In this document: in pieces, positions 52,567-61,017 of the stretch
Layout of the letters: every line of letters begins with the position of its first letter
Position numbering within the stretch: the stretch's first letter is position 1
NCBI GenBank assembly: GCA_964518305.1
Contig: CAZFDK010000005.1
Span: 39,253 to 103,252 of the forward strand
DNA: 64,000 bases
Direction: 5' to 3'
Source of the DNA: Caribbeanibacter sp964518305
GTDB lineage: Bacteria; Gemmatimonadota; Gemmatimonadetes; Palauibacterales; Palauibacteraceae
Made by a program: the position numbers and the translations under genes
Notes under the pieces: generated by a model
The model's database searches: none
What the model was told of the DNA's origin: nothing
What the model saw: the letters and a program-made list of their open reading frames with translations, nothing else

Positions 52567-53148
52567 ATGGACGGTACCGCGGAGTGCGGATACGAGCGGC
52601 TGGACGCGGAGGTCGGCCGCCGGCTGCTGGAGCTCGAGGGTGTCATCCCGCCCACCGAGATCGGCGAGCTCTGGGTCTTTCCCCCGCTCGAGGAGCCCGA
52701 GGGATCGCGGGAGTTCGTCCTCTTCACGCGCTTCGGCGACAACGGCACGCGGCGGCTGTACAGCGCACGGGTGCCCCCCTCGCGGGAGGAGAGGAGAGAG
52801 CTTCCGGGACCGGACGGGTACACACGCGAGCGCGACCGGAAGATGGCCAACCGCCGGAACGGCGACGGCGGGGACGCCGCCGCCGAGCTGCCGGACCAGC
52901 GCATCACCGAGCACGGCGAGATACCCGCCGGCCGCCTGCCCGGCCTGGTTCAGCGCTTTCGTCGCCGCCTTGGCGACGATCGGGTGCCGGTTCACGTGCA
53001 GGTCGACGGTTCCCGCGAGCGCTGGATCGAGCTCCTGGGGCCCGCGGCCGTCAATGGGGACGGGGCGGCCAACGTTGAGGTGGGGAACGGTGACGCCCGG
53101 AGCAACGGCGCCGAAGCACCGGATCAGGGCGGCGCGGCGACGAATTGA
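52567..53148 (+). CDS. Hypothetical protein
   Basis: This gene encodes 193 residues from ATG 52567, the choice supported by GAGGTG upstream; in-frame codons from 52495 are also possible. The first ~90 residues look folded (RLLELEGVIPPTEIGELWVF, REFVLFTRFGDNGTRRLYSA). A Gly/Asp/Asn-rich linker follows, then a helix-strand segment around 120-165. The last 25 residues are low-complexity. No family is recognised and no signal peptide is seen, so it is probably cytoplasmic. Confidence 0.55.
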   Translation: MDGTAECGYERLDAEVGRRLLELEGVIPPTEIGELWVFPPLEEPEGSREFVLFTRFGDNGTRRLYSARVPPSREERRELPGPDGYTRERDRKMANRRNGDGGDAAAELPDQRITEHGEIPAGRLPGLVQRFRRRLGDDRVPVHVQVDGSRERWIELLGPAAVNGDGAANVEVGNGDARSNGAEAPDQGGAATN

Positions 53149-53256
53149 ACGGGCCGGCCGGGATCATTAAACTGAACCGGGCGTATCGATAGATCGGCGC
53201 GTCCCGCACGAGGTGCGAACGGCCGGGAAACGGGCCCGGCCCCAACCAACAGGCCC

Positions 53257-53694
53257 ATGCCAGAGACCGTGCCTACAGCCTCCGAGGACGAGCTCCGCCA
53301 GGCGCTGGAAAGCGGTGGACATCGCTTCACGGCGCAGCGCGCGGCCGTCTATCGGGTACTCGGCAGCACGAAGACGCATCCCACTGCGGACGAGATCTTC
53401 ACGGCCGTCCGGGAGGAGATCCCCGACATCAGCCTGGCGACGGTCTACAAGGCTCTCGAGGCCTTCGTCAGCTGCAACGTGGCCCTGAAGCTGACGTACG
53501 GAGAGGGCCCTGCCCGCTACGACGGCCGGACCGACGACCACGACCACGTCCGGTGCACGTCCTGCGGCAAGGTGCGGGACGTGGAAGAGTCCCACGTCAC
53601 GGAGTGGCTGGACTCGGTGCGGAGCAAGACTGATTTCGAGGTGCTGGACTACCGGCTCGAGCTCCTGGGCCGCTGCCCCAACTGCCGGCACTGA
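53257..53694 (+). CDS. fur: Fur-family transcriptional regulator
   Basis: The 145-residue protein has a winged-helix domain (HRFTAQRAAVYRVLGSTKTHP at ~22, then the recognition helix SLATVYKALEAF at 59-70), a metal-sensing DDHDHVRC (93-100), and two zinc pairs, CTSC (100, 103) and CPNC (140, 143). The arrangement is as in Fur/PerR; whether it senses iron or peroxide cannot be read from sequence alone. Upstream (53149-53256) is a short AT-richer patch with a TATCGATA palindrome that could be its own operator. Confidence 0.9.
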   Translation: MPETVPTASEDELRQALESGGHRFTAQRAAVYRVLGSTKTHPTADEIFTAVREEIPDISLATVYKALEAFVSCNVALKLTYGEGPARYDGRTDDHDHVRCTSCGKVRDVEESHVTEWLDSVRSKTDFEVLDYRLELLGRCPNCRH

Positions 53695-53714
53695 GCCCTC
53701 CCTCCACCCGAGTC

Positions 53715-53738
53715 GGCGGTACCCGACCGGGTACCGCC
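53715..53738. terminator. Perfect 24-bp palindrome after the Fur gene
   Basis: Two perfect 11-base arms, GGCGGTACCCG and CGGGTACCGCC, are separated by only AC. It lies 21 bases after the fur stop and 180 bases before the ccdA gene. No T-run follows, so it may be a stable-hairpin terminator or a protein-binding operator. Confidence 0.5.
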
Positions 53739-53919
53739 CTCCCATGTTCGCCGGAAACGATCCGTGCGCGCCTCCGTACGGCCGGCCGGTGTCTGACGTG
53801 ACCCGGTTCGGGAACCCCGGGGGGGCGCGAGCTGTTGGACGGAAGGCAGGCCGGAGGCGTTCCGGCGACCCGGAAGTTGCGAGTTCGAACGCAGCGATCC
53901 GACGGGGGACGAAACGGTG

Positions 53920-54657
53920 ATGGAGGGCGCGAGCATCGGCATCGCGGTGGCATTTCTCGGGGGGATGCTCTCGTTCCTCTCTCCCTGCGTCCTGCCCCTG
54001 GTTCCCTCCTACCTGTCCTTCGTCACCGGCATGGGCCTGGAGGAGCTGGAGACGGGATCGGCCGAGGTGAGGAGCACGGCCCTGCTCCACTCGTTCCTCT
54101 TCGTGGTCGGGTTCAGCCTGGTCTTCATGGCCATGGGCGCCTCGGCGAGCTACGTGGGGCAGCTCTTCCGCGACTACCAGCAGTGGATCGCCCGGATCGG
54201 CGGGCTGCTGGTCATCTTCTTCGGCCTGCACCTGCTCGGCGTCACGCCGCTGAACTGGCTGAACCGGGAGAAGCGGGTCCAGATGCAGCGCAAGCCGGTC
54301 GGCTACGCCGGCACGGTGCTGGTGGGCGTGGCCTTCGGCGCCGGGTGGACTCCCTGCATCGGTCCGGTACTGGGCGGAATTCTCACGATGGCCGCCACCC
54401 AGGAGGGGCTGGCGCAGGGCGTGAGCCTCCTCGGCGTCTATTCCGCCGGCCTGGCCATCCCGTTCATGCTGAGCGCGGTGGCGCTGACGAAGTTTCTGGA
54501 CGCCTTCGACCGGTTGAAGCAGTACGTGCGGTACGTCGAGTGGGCCAGCGGGGCGCTGCTGATCCTGGTCGGTCTCCTGCTGTTGAGCGGTCAGTTCACG
54601 GTGCTGGCCGGCTGGGCCGCGAAGTTCACCCCGGAGTTCATCTTGGAGAGGATCTGA
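53920..54657 (+). CDS. ccdA: Cytochrome c biogenesis protein CcdA
   Basis: The 245-residue protein has six membrane helices and two redox cysteines in Pro-rich turns: C23 in LSPCVLPLVPSY and C146 in WTPCIGPVLGG. CcdA carries reducing power across the inner membrane to keep heme-binding cysteines reduced for c-type cytochrome assembly, which the 45 heme sites in this window would require. GTG 53917 is an alternative start. Its 3' end overlaps the convergent receiver gene by 20 bases. Confidence 0.92.
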   Translation: MEGASIGIAVAFLGGMLSFLSPCVLPLVPSYLSFVTGMGLEELETGSAEVRSTALLHSFLFVVGFSLVFMAMGASASYVGQLFRDYQQWIARIGGLLVIFFGLHLLGVTPLNWLNREKRVQMQRKPVGYAGTVLVGVAFGAGWTPCIGPVLGGILTMAATQEGLAQGVSLLGVYSAGLAIPFMLSAVALTKFLDAFDRLKQYVRYVEWASGALLILVGLLLLSGQFTVLAGWAAKFTPEFILERI

Positions 54658-55042
54658 GCAGCTCGTTGATCCGCGCCGCCAGCTCGGCACCGCTCACCGG
54701 CTTGGTCATGAAGTCGGCCACGTCGCTCTCCTCGCCGGCGTCCCGTGCACGGTCCGGTTGCCGACCGGTGAGCACGAGCAGTGGTACGTCCGGGGCGGCC
54801 GTCCGCAGGGCCAGGAGCAGCTCCGGGCCATGGGCGTCGGGGAGCCGGAGGTCGGCCACGATGGCCTTCGGCCTGGCCTCCTCCAGTCGGCTCAGCGCCT
54901 CGCTGGCCGTGGTCGCCCCCACGACCTCCAGTCCCCGTGGCTCCAGCACCATCCGGTAGGCGTCGATCAGGGAAGCGTCGTCCTCGACCAGGAGGACGCG
55001 ACGTGGCTCCGGGGGGGCACCTCCGTCGGACGGCCCGGTCAC
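54638..55042 (-). CDS. Single-domain response regulator
   Basis: The 134-residue protein is a receiver domain only. The acidic pocket is E20-D21-D22, the phosphorylated Asp is D64 in VADLRLP and the conserved Lys follows in FMTKPVSGAEL near 113. There is no DNA-binding output domain. It lies 31 bases after the histidine kinase gene. The start is GTG 55042. Confidence 0.88.
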   Translation of the reverse strand: MTGPSDGGAPPEPRRVLLVEDDASLIDAYRMVLEPRGLEVVGATTASEALSRLEEARPKAIVADLRLPDAHGPELLLALRTAAPDVPLLVLTGRQPDRARDAGEESDVADFMTKPVSGAELAARINELLRSSPR

Positions 55043-55073
55043 GCCGGTAGGGAGCGGGCCGGCCCGACCACTC

Positions 55074-55910
55074 CTACCGCTCCGCGCCGTTCCCGGCGGA
55101 GGTTGTCTCCGGGGGCCGGCCGGTTCGGAACGGCTCGTTGTGGACCGTGGGGAGGGTGAAGTAGAACCGGCTTCCGCGGCCCACGGTGCTTTCCACGTCG
55201 ATCTCGCCCCCGTGCAGCTCCACGAAGCGCCGCGCGATATACAGGCCGAGCCCGGTACCGCCGAGTTCCCGCTCCTCGCCGTCGTCGGCCCGGACGAATT
55301 CCCGGAAGATCTTCGACTGCGCCGCGTCCTCGATGCCCCGACCGGTGTCCTCGACCTCGACGCGCGCCCATTGCTCGCCTCTGTTCGAGGGGCCGATCCG
55401 AATCTCGATGTGTCCGCCCTCGGGGGTGAAGTCGATGGCGTTGCTCAGGAGATTGCCAAGGGCGTGGACGGTCTTGGAGCGGTCGGCGAAGAGCGTCGGG
55501 GTGCCCTCGGCCACGTCGATCCGCAGGTCGATGTCCTTGCTCATGAGGAGCGACTCGTGCGTACCGCGCGCCTGCTCCACCAGCTCTACGGCCTCGAACG
55601 CCTCGGGCCGAAGCTCAACCTCCTGCCCGCCGCTGCGTGAGTAGGCGAGGATCTCCTCCACCATCTCCAGGAGCTGGTCGGTGGCGGAGCGGATCGAGCT
55701 GACTGCGTCGGACTGGCGTTCGTTGAGTTCGCCCAGCACCTCGTCTCCGAGGGCCTCGGCGTAGGTGCGGATCGCGGTCAGCGGGGTCCGGAGCTCGTGT
55801 GAGACGGTAGCCAGGAACTGGCTCTTCGCCGTCTCCAGATTACGGAGCTCGCGGATCTTCCCCTCCAACTCCTCGATATGCTCGGTGCCGGTCTCCGGCT
55901 CGGGGGACAA
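55074..55910 (-). CDS. Sensor-less histidine kinase
   Basis: The 278-residue protein begins with a short coiled coil (residues 9-30) and goes straight to the HisKA box FLATVSHELRTPL (H38) and the HATPase domain (NLLSNAIDFTPEG, DTGRGIED, GGTGLGLYIARRF). There is no membrane segment or input domain. The only available start is TTG 55910, with a poorly spaced GAGAGG. It forms a pair with the receiver downstream. Input may come from a partner protein through the coiled coil. Confidence 0.85.
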   Translation of the reverse strand: MSPEPETGTEHIEELEGKIRELRNLETAKSQFLATVSHELRTPLTAIRTYAEALGDEVLGELNERQSDAVSSIRSATDQLLEMVEEILAYSRSGGQEVELRPEAFEAVELVEQARGTHESLLMSKDIDLRIDVAEGTPTLFADRSKTVHALGNLLSNAIDFTPEGGHIEIRIGPSNRGEQWARVEVEDTGRGIEDAAQSKIFREFVRADDGEERELGGTGLGLYIARRFVELHGGEIDVESTVGRGSRFYFTLPTVHNEPFRTGRPPETTSAGNGAER

Positions 55911-56175
55911 CGCCTCTCTGATGGGGCTCGTGGATTCGAGAAGGGGCCAGGAACCCGGTCCGGCTGCGACCGACGTAGAAAAAGAAGAACAAGCGGCGTC
56001 GAGTCACGCCGTGCGGCTCCACGGGTCTCGGCCTCGCGAGCTCCGGAGCGATGTCACCGGCGCCAAGCGGGAGCGCCGGCCGTCGACGGGAAGCTACGCA
56101 CCCGTCTGCACGCGTAACCTGACTGCAAAGCTACGCGGACCCGGGCGGGCCAGCAACACAGAGCCCTCGGCGGCC
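55911..56175. promoter_or_regulatory. Gap upstream of the kinase with TAGCTTTG element
   Basis: No gene is seen. On the minus strand TAGCTTTG (56126-56133) fits TAnnTTTG exactly, with TTG (56154-56156) 20 bases upstream of it. A second TAGCTTCC lies at 56089-56096. Together they suggest the kinase promoter, with a long leader. Confidence 0.45.
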
Positions 56176-58395
56176 TCAGCTCCCTCTCCCGACCGCACGG
56201 GCGGTCTCGGCGGCCTCCACGAGGGTGTTGCGGGCCCGATCGACAGCGCGGATGAGCTGGTCGGTCATCCGTCGCGCCTGTTCCACGTCGCCCTGCTCCA
56301 GGGCCTCCCGCACACCCGGGAGGGTCTTGACACCGTACCCCGTATAGAAGCCCGGTGCGTAGAGCTGGTGACGGAACCACGGGCGGCCCGGAAGCCCCTC
56401 CTCGACCAGGAAGTCGCGTTCGACCTCCAGGAGGAGCTCGTTGAGCCGGCGCAGCGTGTCGGCCCGGGGTGCCGTCAGGGAGCCCCGCTCGAGGGAGGTG
56501 ACTTCCCGCACCTCCTCGTTCAGCGCCGCCGCCGCGGCCCGGAACGCCTCGACCGAGGAGTCGATCCGCCCCAGGTCCACCGAGTCCGCCAGCCCCGTCG
56601 AGTCGGCCAGCGCCCCGAGCTCCTCCCGGTAGCGAGCCATCGTCTCCGCCGTTCGCTCGTAGTCGAACGGGAGCACGTCGGCATTGGCGAGGCGCAGGAG
56701 GAAGAGGGAGGCCACCTCCGACAGGGTCTCGCCGTAGCGGAAGCCGGGGTCTCCGAACCGGGTGAAGAACCACCGGCTGTCGTACTTGGAGTGGTAGATC
56801 CCGTTGCCGGAGGAGAAGCCGACGTCGGCTGCCGGTATCCCCAGGTGGTCCAGGAAGACCGTGTAGTCGCTTCCCGATCCGAGCGCATCGAGTCGGACCT
56901 GGCGCACGCCGCCGGGCTCCGCGGGTTCGCGGACGCTCGAGCTGTCCGCCGTACCCGTCCAGTGGCCGTGGATCGTCGCCGCGGTGTCCGGCATCTGCAC
57001 GGTCCGCGCGATTCTGTTGAGGAACGGCTCCAGGGAGTGGACTCCCCCCGCCTCGAAGTCGCCGGCGGTGTAGCTCTCCCGGTTCAGGTACGCCACAAGG
57101 CTACCCTGCAGGGAGTCGGCGAAGTGCTCGCCGAATTCCGTGGACCCGATGAGCCCGTACTCCTCCGCCCCCCAGCTGGCCAGGGCCACCGAGCGCCGGG
57201 GACGCAGCCCCTCGCTGGCCAGCTGCCCCAGACGCCGACCGACCTCCAGGAGCGAGACCGCGCCGCTGATCGGGTCCCGACCGCCGAACGTCCACGCGTC
57301 CCGGTGGCCGCCGGCCATGACCATCTTCTCCGGTTCCTCACTCCCCCGCAGAATTCCGATGACGTTCACGAAGGCGCGGACGGACCAGTCCGACTCCACG
57401 CGGAGGCGAACGCGGGTCGCGCCCGGACCGGCCCGGTACCGGAGATCCAGCCCGCCCTGCCACTCCTCCGGGCCGACCGGTCCCTCCAGGTGCCCGAGGA
57501 TGCGCTCGGCGTTTCCGTACGAGATGGGCAGGACCGGAATGTCGAGGATCGTCTCGGCCTCGGAGCGGGGAATCCGCTCCGCCCCCGGCACGGACGGACG
57601 GCCCGGCGTCTGGGGGTCTCCGGGGTAGGTGGGCATGTCCAACACCGAACCGGACTGGACCCCCCGGGCCGGTCGCCACTTGCCCACCGGAAGCGTGTCG
57701 CCCTCCACGTATCCGTCGTCCTCGGGGTCGGAGTAGAGAATGGTCCCCACCGCGCCGTGTCGGGCCGCCAGGCGCGGCTTGATCCCGCGCCAGCTCTTCC
57801 CGTAGCGGGCCAGGGCGATCTTCCCCTCGAGCGAGACCCCGAGGCTGTCCAGGACTTCGTAGTCCCGGGGGAGCCCGTAGTTGACGTAGACGACCTCGGC
57901 GCTGACGTCGCCATCGCCCGAGTAGGCGTTGTAGGGGGTGAGGACGTCCTCGGCCGAGGAGCTCGGGTCCTCCTCGAAGGCCGGCTCCTCCAGGGGGAGC
58001 TCCCGGCGCTCGGGATCCAGAACGGTGATCTGACGCGTGGCGGGCCGGGGGAGGAGCGCCTCGTACTCGATCAGCCGGACCTCGTCGAACCCGTAGGAAC
58101 GAAGCACGTCGGCGTAGTACTCGGCGTATCGCCGATTCGCTTCCGAGGCCGGGTGGTGAGGCTCGGCGGTGAGGTGTTCGTGGTGGGCGCTCATGGTGTC
58201 CGTCGAAAAACTCCCCAGGAGCCGCGTCTCCACGGCCCGCTCCTCGGCGGCGCCGTCCGACGTGAAGCCCCTCAGCTCCGGCCGGTCGGGCTGTCCGCAT
58301 GCCGACAGCGTCGCGGCCGGGAGGGCGGCCGCGGCCAGGACGAGGACGGCGCGTCGGAGGGAGATCGGGGAGGTCGAGGGGCGGTGCCACGTCAT
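56176..58395 (-). CDS. M28-family peptidase (glutamate carboxypeptidase II-like)
   Basis: The 739-residue lipoprotein (lipobox ATLSAC, near residue 33) has a PA domain (~150-300) and then the M28 core. Metal ligands can be followed: GGHRDAW with FGGRDPISGA, SWGAEEYGLIGS, and YHSKYDSRWF. Where the human enzyme has the zinc ligand Asp453 in YINADS, this one has YLNRES, so the ligand would be Glu. A C-terminal helical dimerisation domain is present. It probably works in the periplasm. I chose ATG 58395. Confidence 0.9.
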   Translation of the reverse strand: MTWHRPSTSPISLRRAVLVLAAAALPAATLSACGQPDRPELRGFTSDGAAEERAVETRLLGSFSTDTMSAHHEHLTAEPHHPASEANRRYAEYYADVLRSYGFDEVRLIEYEALLPRPATRQITVLDPERRELPLEEPAFEEDPSSSAEDVLTPYNAYSGDGDVSAEVVYVNYGLPRDYEVLDSLGVSLEGKIALARYGKSWRGIKPRLAARHGAVGTILYSDPEDDGYVEGDTLPVGKWRPARGVQSGSVLDMPTYPGDPQTPGRPSVPGAERIPRSEAETILDIPVLPISYGNAERILGHLEGPVGPEEWQGGLDLRYRAGPGATRVRLRVESDWSVRAFVNVIGILRGSEEPEKMVMAGGHRDAWTFGGRDPISGAVSLLEVGRRLGQLASEGLRPRRSVALASWGAEEYGLIGSTEFGEHFADSLQGSLVAYLNRESYTAGDFEAGGVHSLEPFLNRIARTVQMPDTAATIHGHWTGTADSSSVREPAEPGGVRQVRLDALGSGSDYTVFLDHLGIPAADVGFSSGNGIYHSKYDSRWFFTRFGDPGFRYGETLSEVASLFLLRLANADVLPFDYERTAETMARYREELGALADSTGLADSVDLGRIDSSVEAFRAAAAALNEEVREVTSLERGSLTAPRADTLRRLNELLLEVERDFLVEEGLPGRPWFRHQLYAPGFYTGYGVKTLPGVREALEQGDVEQARRMTDQLIRAVDRARNTLVEAAETARAVGRGS

Positions 58396-58503
58396 GGGGC
58401 GCTCCGGTGTGGGGGACACTCGAATGCCGGGGATCACGGGCAGGTTATCTCTGCGGACAGGAGGCGGCAAATCGTGACGGGCGGTCGCCGGACCGCGTCG
58501 AGC

Positions 58504-60273
58504 TCAGCCCGCCGCCAGGTCGTCCTCCTCGAGCTCTTCCTCCAGGAGCTGGCGCTCCAGCAGGCGGGCGTAGACGCCGTCGCGTGCCGCCAGGTCGTCG
58601 TGGGTGCCCCGCTCCACCAGCCTACCGTCTTCCAGCACCAGGATCACGTCGGCGTCCCGAACGGCCGAGACCCGGTGGGAGATGATCACGGCCGTCCGGT
58701 CCTCGACGAAAGTCCGGAGGCCTTCGAGGATCTCCACCTCGGTGACCGAGTCCACGGCCGAGAGGGCGTCGTCCAGCAGGAGAATGGGTGACTCCTGCAC
58801 CAGGGCCCGGGCCAGGGTAGCGCGCTGCTTCTGGCCGCCGGACAGGTTCACGCCGCGCTCGCCGAGCAGGGTGTCCAGTCCCTCCGGCAGCACGTCCAGG
58901 GTCTCCTTGAGCTGGGCTGTCTCCAGGGCCTCGTCCAGCAGCTCCTCCGAGGGGGGCTCGCCGCCGTTCTCTGAGGGCAGGGCGATGTTCGAGCGGAGCC
59001 GGGTGCTGAACAAAAACGGCTCCTGCGGCACCGCCGCCACGGCGCCCCGGACTTCTTTCAGCGGCGCTTCCCGGATGTCCACCCCGTCGATGCGCACCGC
59101 GCCACGGTCCACGTCGTACATGCGGGGGATGAGCCGGGCCAGGGTCGACTTCCCCGACCCGGTGGCGCCCACCACGGCCGCCGTCTGCCCGGCCTCCACG
59201 CGGAAGGAGAGGTCCTCGAGCACCGGTCGGTCGGTGCCCGGATAGGCGAAGGTCACGTCCTCGAACTCGATGGAGCCCTCCACCGGCTCGATGTGGACGG
59301 GGTCCCGGGGGTCACGGATGGCGGGCTCCTCGTCGAACATCTCCTGCAGTCGCTCCATGGAGGCCGCGCCCCGCTGAAAGAGGTTGGTGACCCACCCCAG
59401 CGAGATCATGGGCCAGGAGAGCAGGGTGAGATAGAAGCTGAAGGCCACGAAGTCGCCCAGCGTGATGTCGCCGCCGATGACCCGCAGGCCGCCGTACCAG
59501 AGCAGGATCACCGCGGCCACGCCGCTGAAGAAGTTGAGCGACGGCCGGAACACGCCCCAGACCTTCGCCAGGTTCATGTTCCGGTCCAGGTACTCCTCGT
59601 TCTCCCCGGTGAACTTCCGGGCCTGGCCCTCCTCCTGGACGTAGGCCTTCACGATGCGGATCCCGGCCAGGTTCTCCTGCACCAGATTCGAGAGCTCGCT
59701 GAACTGCTCCTGCACCCGCTGGAAGCGCCGGTGGATCTCCCGCCCGAAGAACACCACGGCCGGCGGGATCAGCACCATGGGGATCATCACGAACAGCGTG
59801 AGGAGCGGGTCCGTCCAGATCATGAGCGCCAGGGCCAGCACCGAGATCGTGGCCGTGTTGACGAGGTACATGATCGCCGGCCCCGCCACCTGCCGCACCG
59901 CGAACACGTCGTTGGTGAGGCGGCTGATGAGGTCGCCGGTGCGCCAGTCGTCGTAGAACTCCGGCGACAGCCGGCTCATGTGCTCGAACAGGTCGTCCCG
60001 CAGGTCCCGCTCGATCTGGCGGCTGATGCCGTTCAGCAGCTCCCGCATCCCGTACCGGGCCACGCCCCCGACCACGGCGACCCCGACGATGGCCGCCGCG
60101 TACTTCACCACCACGTCCATGGTGAGGTTCTGCTCGAGGGCGTCCACCGCCATCTTGAGCAGGTACGGCCCGGCGATCTTGAACAGGTTGCTCACCACCA
60201 CGAGCGCCAGGCCCGCGATGAACCCGCGCCGGTACGGGCGGAAGTACTTGAGGAGGGTGCGGAGCTTGTTCAT
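58504..60273 (-). CDS. ABC-type multidrug/lipid exporter (MsbA-like)
   Basis: This 589-residue half-transporter joins a six-helix membrane domain (~15-310) to an ATPase domain. The Walker A loop GATGSGKST is at 369-377 and the signature NLSGGQKQR, Walker B ILLLDDALSAVD and switch His in ISHRVS follow. Homodimers of this layout export lipids, lipopolysaccharide or drugs. ATG 60273 has no clear ribosome site; TTG 60282 is an alternative. It is divergent from the gene at 60295 with a gap of only 21 bases. Confidence 0.92.
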   Translation of the reverse strand: MNKLRTLLKYFRPYRRGFIAGLALVVVSNLFKIAGPYLLKMAVDALEQNLTMDVVVKYAAAIVGVAVVGGVARYGMRELLNGISRQIERDLRDDLFEHMSRLSPEFYDDWRTGDLISRLTNDVFAVRQVAGPAIMYLVNTATISVLALALMIWTDPLLTLFVMIPMVLIPPAVVFFGREIHRRFQRVQEQFSELSNLVQENLAGIRIVKAYVQEEGQARKFTGENEEYLDRNMNLAKVWGVFRPSLNFFSGVAAVILLWYGGLRVIGGDITLGDFVAFSFYLTLLSWPMISLGWVTNLFQRGAASMERLQEMFDEEPAIRDPRDPVHIEPVEGSIEFEDVTFAYPGTDRPVLEDLSFRVEAGQTAAVVGATGSGKSTLARLIPRMYDVDRGAVRIDGVDIREAPLKEVRGAVAAVPQEPFLFSTRLRSNIALPSENGGEPPSEELLDEALETAQLKETLDVLPEGLDTLLGERGVNLSGGQKQRATLARALVQESPILLLDDALSAVDSVTEVEILEGLRTFVEDRTAVIISHRVSAVRDADVILVLEDGRLVERGTHDDLAARDGVYARLLERQLLEEELEEDDLAAG

Positions 60274-60294
60274 GACCAGCAAACGTGAGATGAG

Positions 60295-60978
60295 ATGACG
60301 ACGAGGGAAATGGGGCGCACGGGGGTCGTCGCTGGACTCGGGGTGGTGGTCGCCGTGACGGCCTCCGTCGCACCGTTACGTCCGTCGCGTCCGGCCCCGG
60401 ATCCCGGATTCGCGCCCGGGCCGGCAGACGGCGCCAGAGTCGCGCAGGAGGTCGACACGCTGACGGCGGCCACGGGCACGGAGGTCCGGCTCATGCTGCG
60501 CGATTCGCTCTCGACCCGGGCCAGCGCCGCCGGCGACACCTTCCGGGCCGAGGTGGCGGAGCCCGTCTACGACGGGGAGCGGATCGTCCTGCCGATGGGC
60601 GCCGTGGTCACGGGACGGGTGACCGAGGTCCGGGAGTCCGGCGGGGCCCGGGAGCGGGCCATGCTCCACACCGGCTTTCTAGACGTGGCCGTCGACGGTG
60701 ACACGGTCCCGTTCAGTGCCCGCTTGGCGGAGACGAACCCGGTCATGCGGTCCCGGATCTCCACCGCCGAGCGCTCCGCCTGGATCGGAGGCGGCGCCCT
60801 GGCCGGAGGCCTCGTGGGCGGCTACTTCACCGGCGGAAGCGGCGCGCTAGCCGGGGCCGCGGTGGGCGGCCTGGCGGCGGCCGTGTGGGTCATGACCACC
60901 CAGGACGTGGACGTGCTGCTCCCGGCGGGATCGGAGCTCAGGGTCAGCACCACGCGGGAGATCGAGGTGGAGCGATAG
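60295..60978 (+). CDS. Exported glycine-zipper protein (hypothetical)
   Basis: The 227-residue product has an N-terminal hydrophobic signal (~9-26). A beta-rich middle with the SAAGDTFRAEVAEPVYDG theme is seen in proteins that modulate envelope charge or channels. A Gly-zipper membrane segment (GGGALAGGLVGGYFTGG and onward, ~163-200) follows. The function is unknown. It converges on the gamma-glutamyltransferase gene. Confidence 0.65.
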   Translation: MTTREMGRTGVVAGLGVVVAVTASVAPLRPSRPAPDPGFAPGPADGARVAQEVDTLTAATGTEVRLMLRDSLSTRASAAGDTFRAEVAEPVYDGERIVLPMGAVVTGRVTEVRESGGARERAMLHTGFLDVAVDGDTVPFSARLAETNPVMRSRISTAERSAWIGGGALAGGLVGGYFTGGSGALAGAAVGGLAAAVWVMTTQDVDVLLPAGSELRVSTTREIEVER

Positions 60979-61017
60979 CGCCCCGGCGCAGGACGCCGGA
61001 GAAGTCGCTGTCCTCCA

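Noticed and set aside
53720..53760. Classical rho-independent terminator after fur
   Set aside because: The hairpin is perfect but no T-run follows, so only a hairpin or terminator-like call is made.
55765..58791. 1008-codon plus-strand frame over the kinase, M28 and ABC genes
   Set aside because: It runs across three convincing minus-strand genes and has no motifs.
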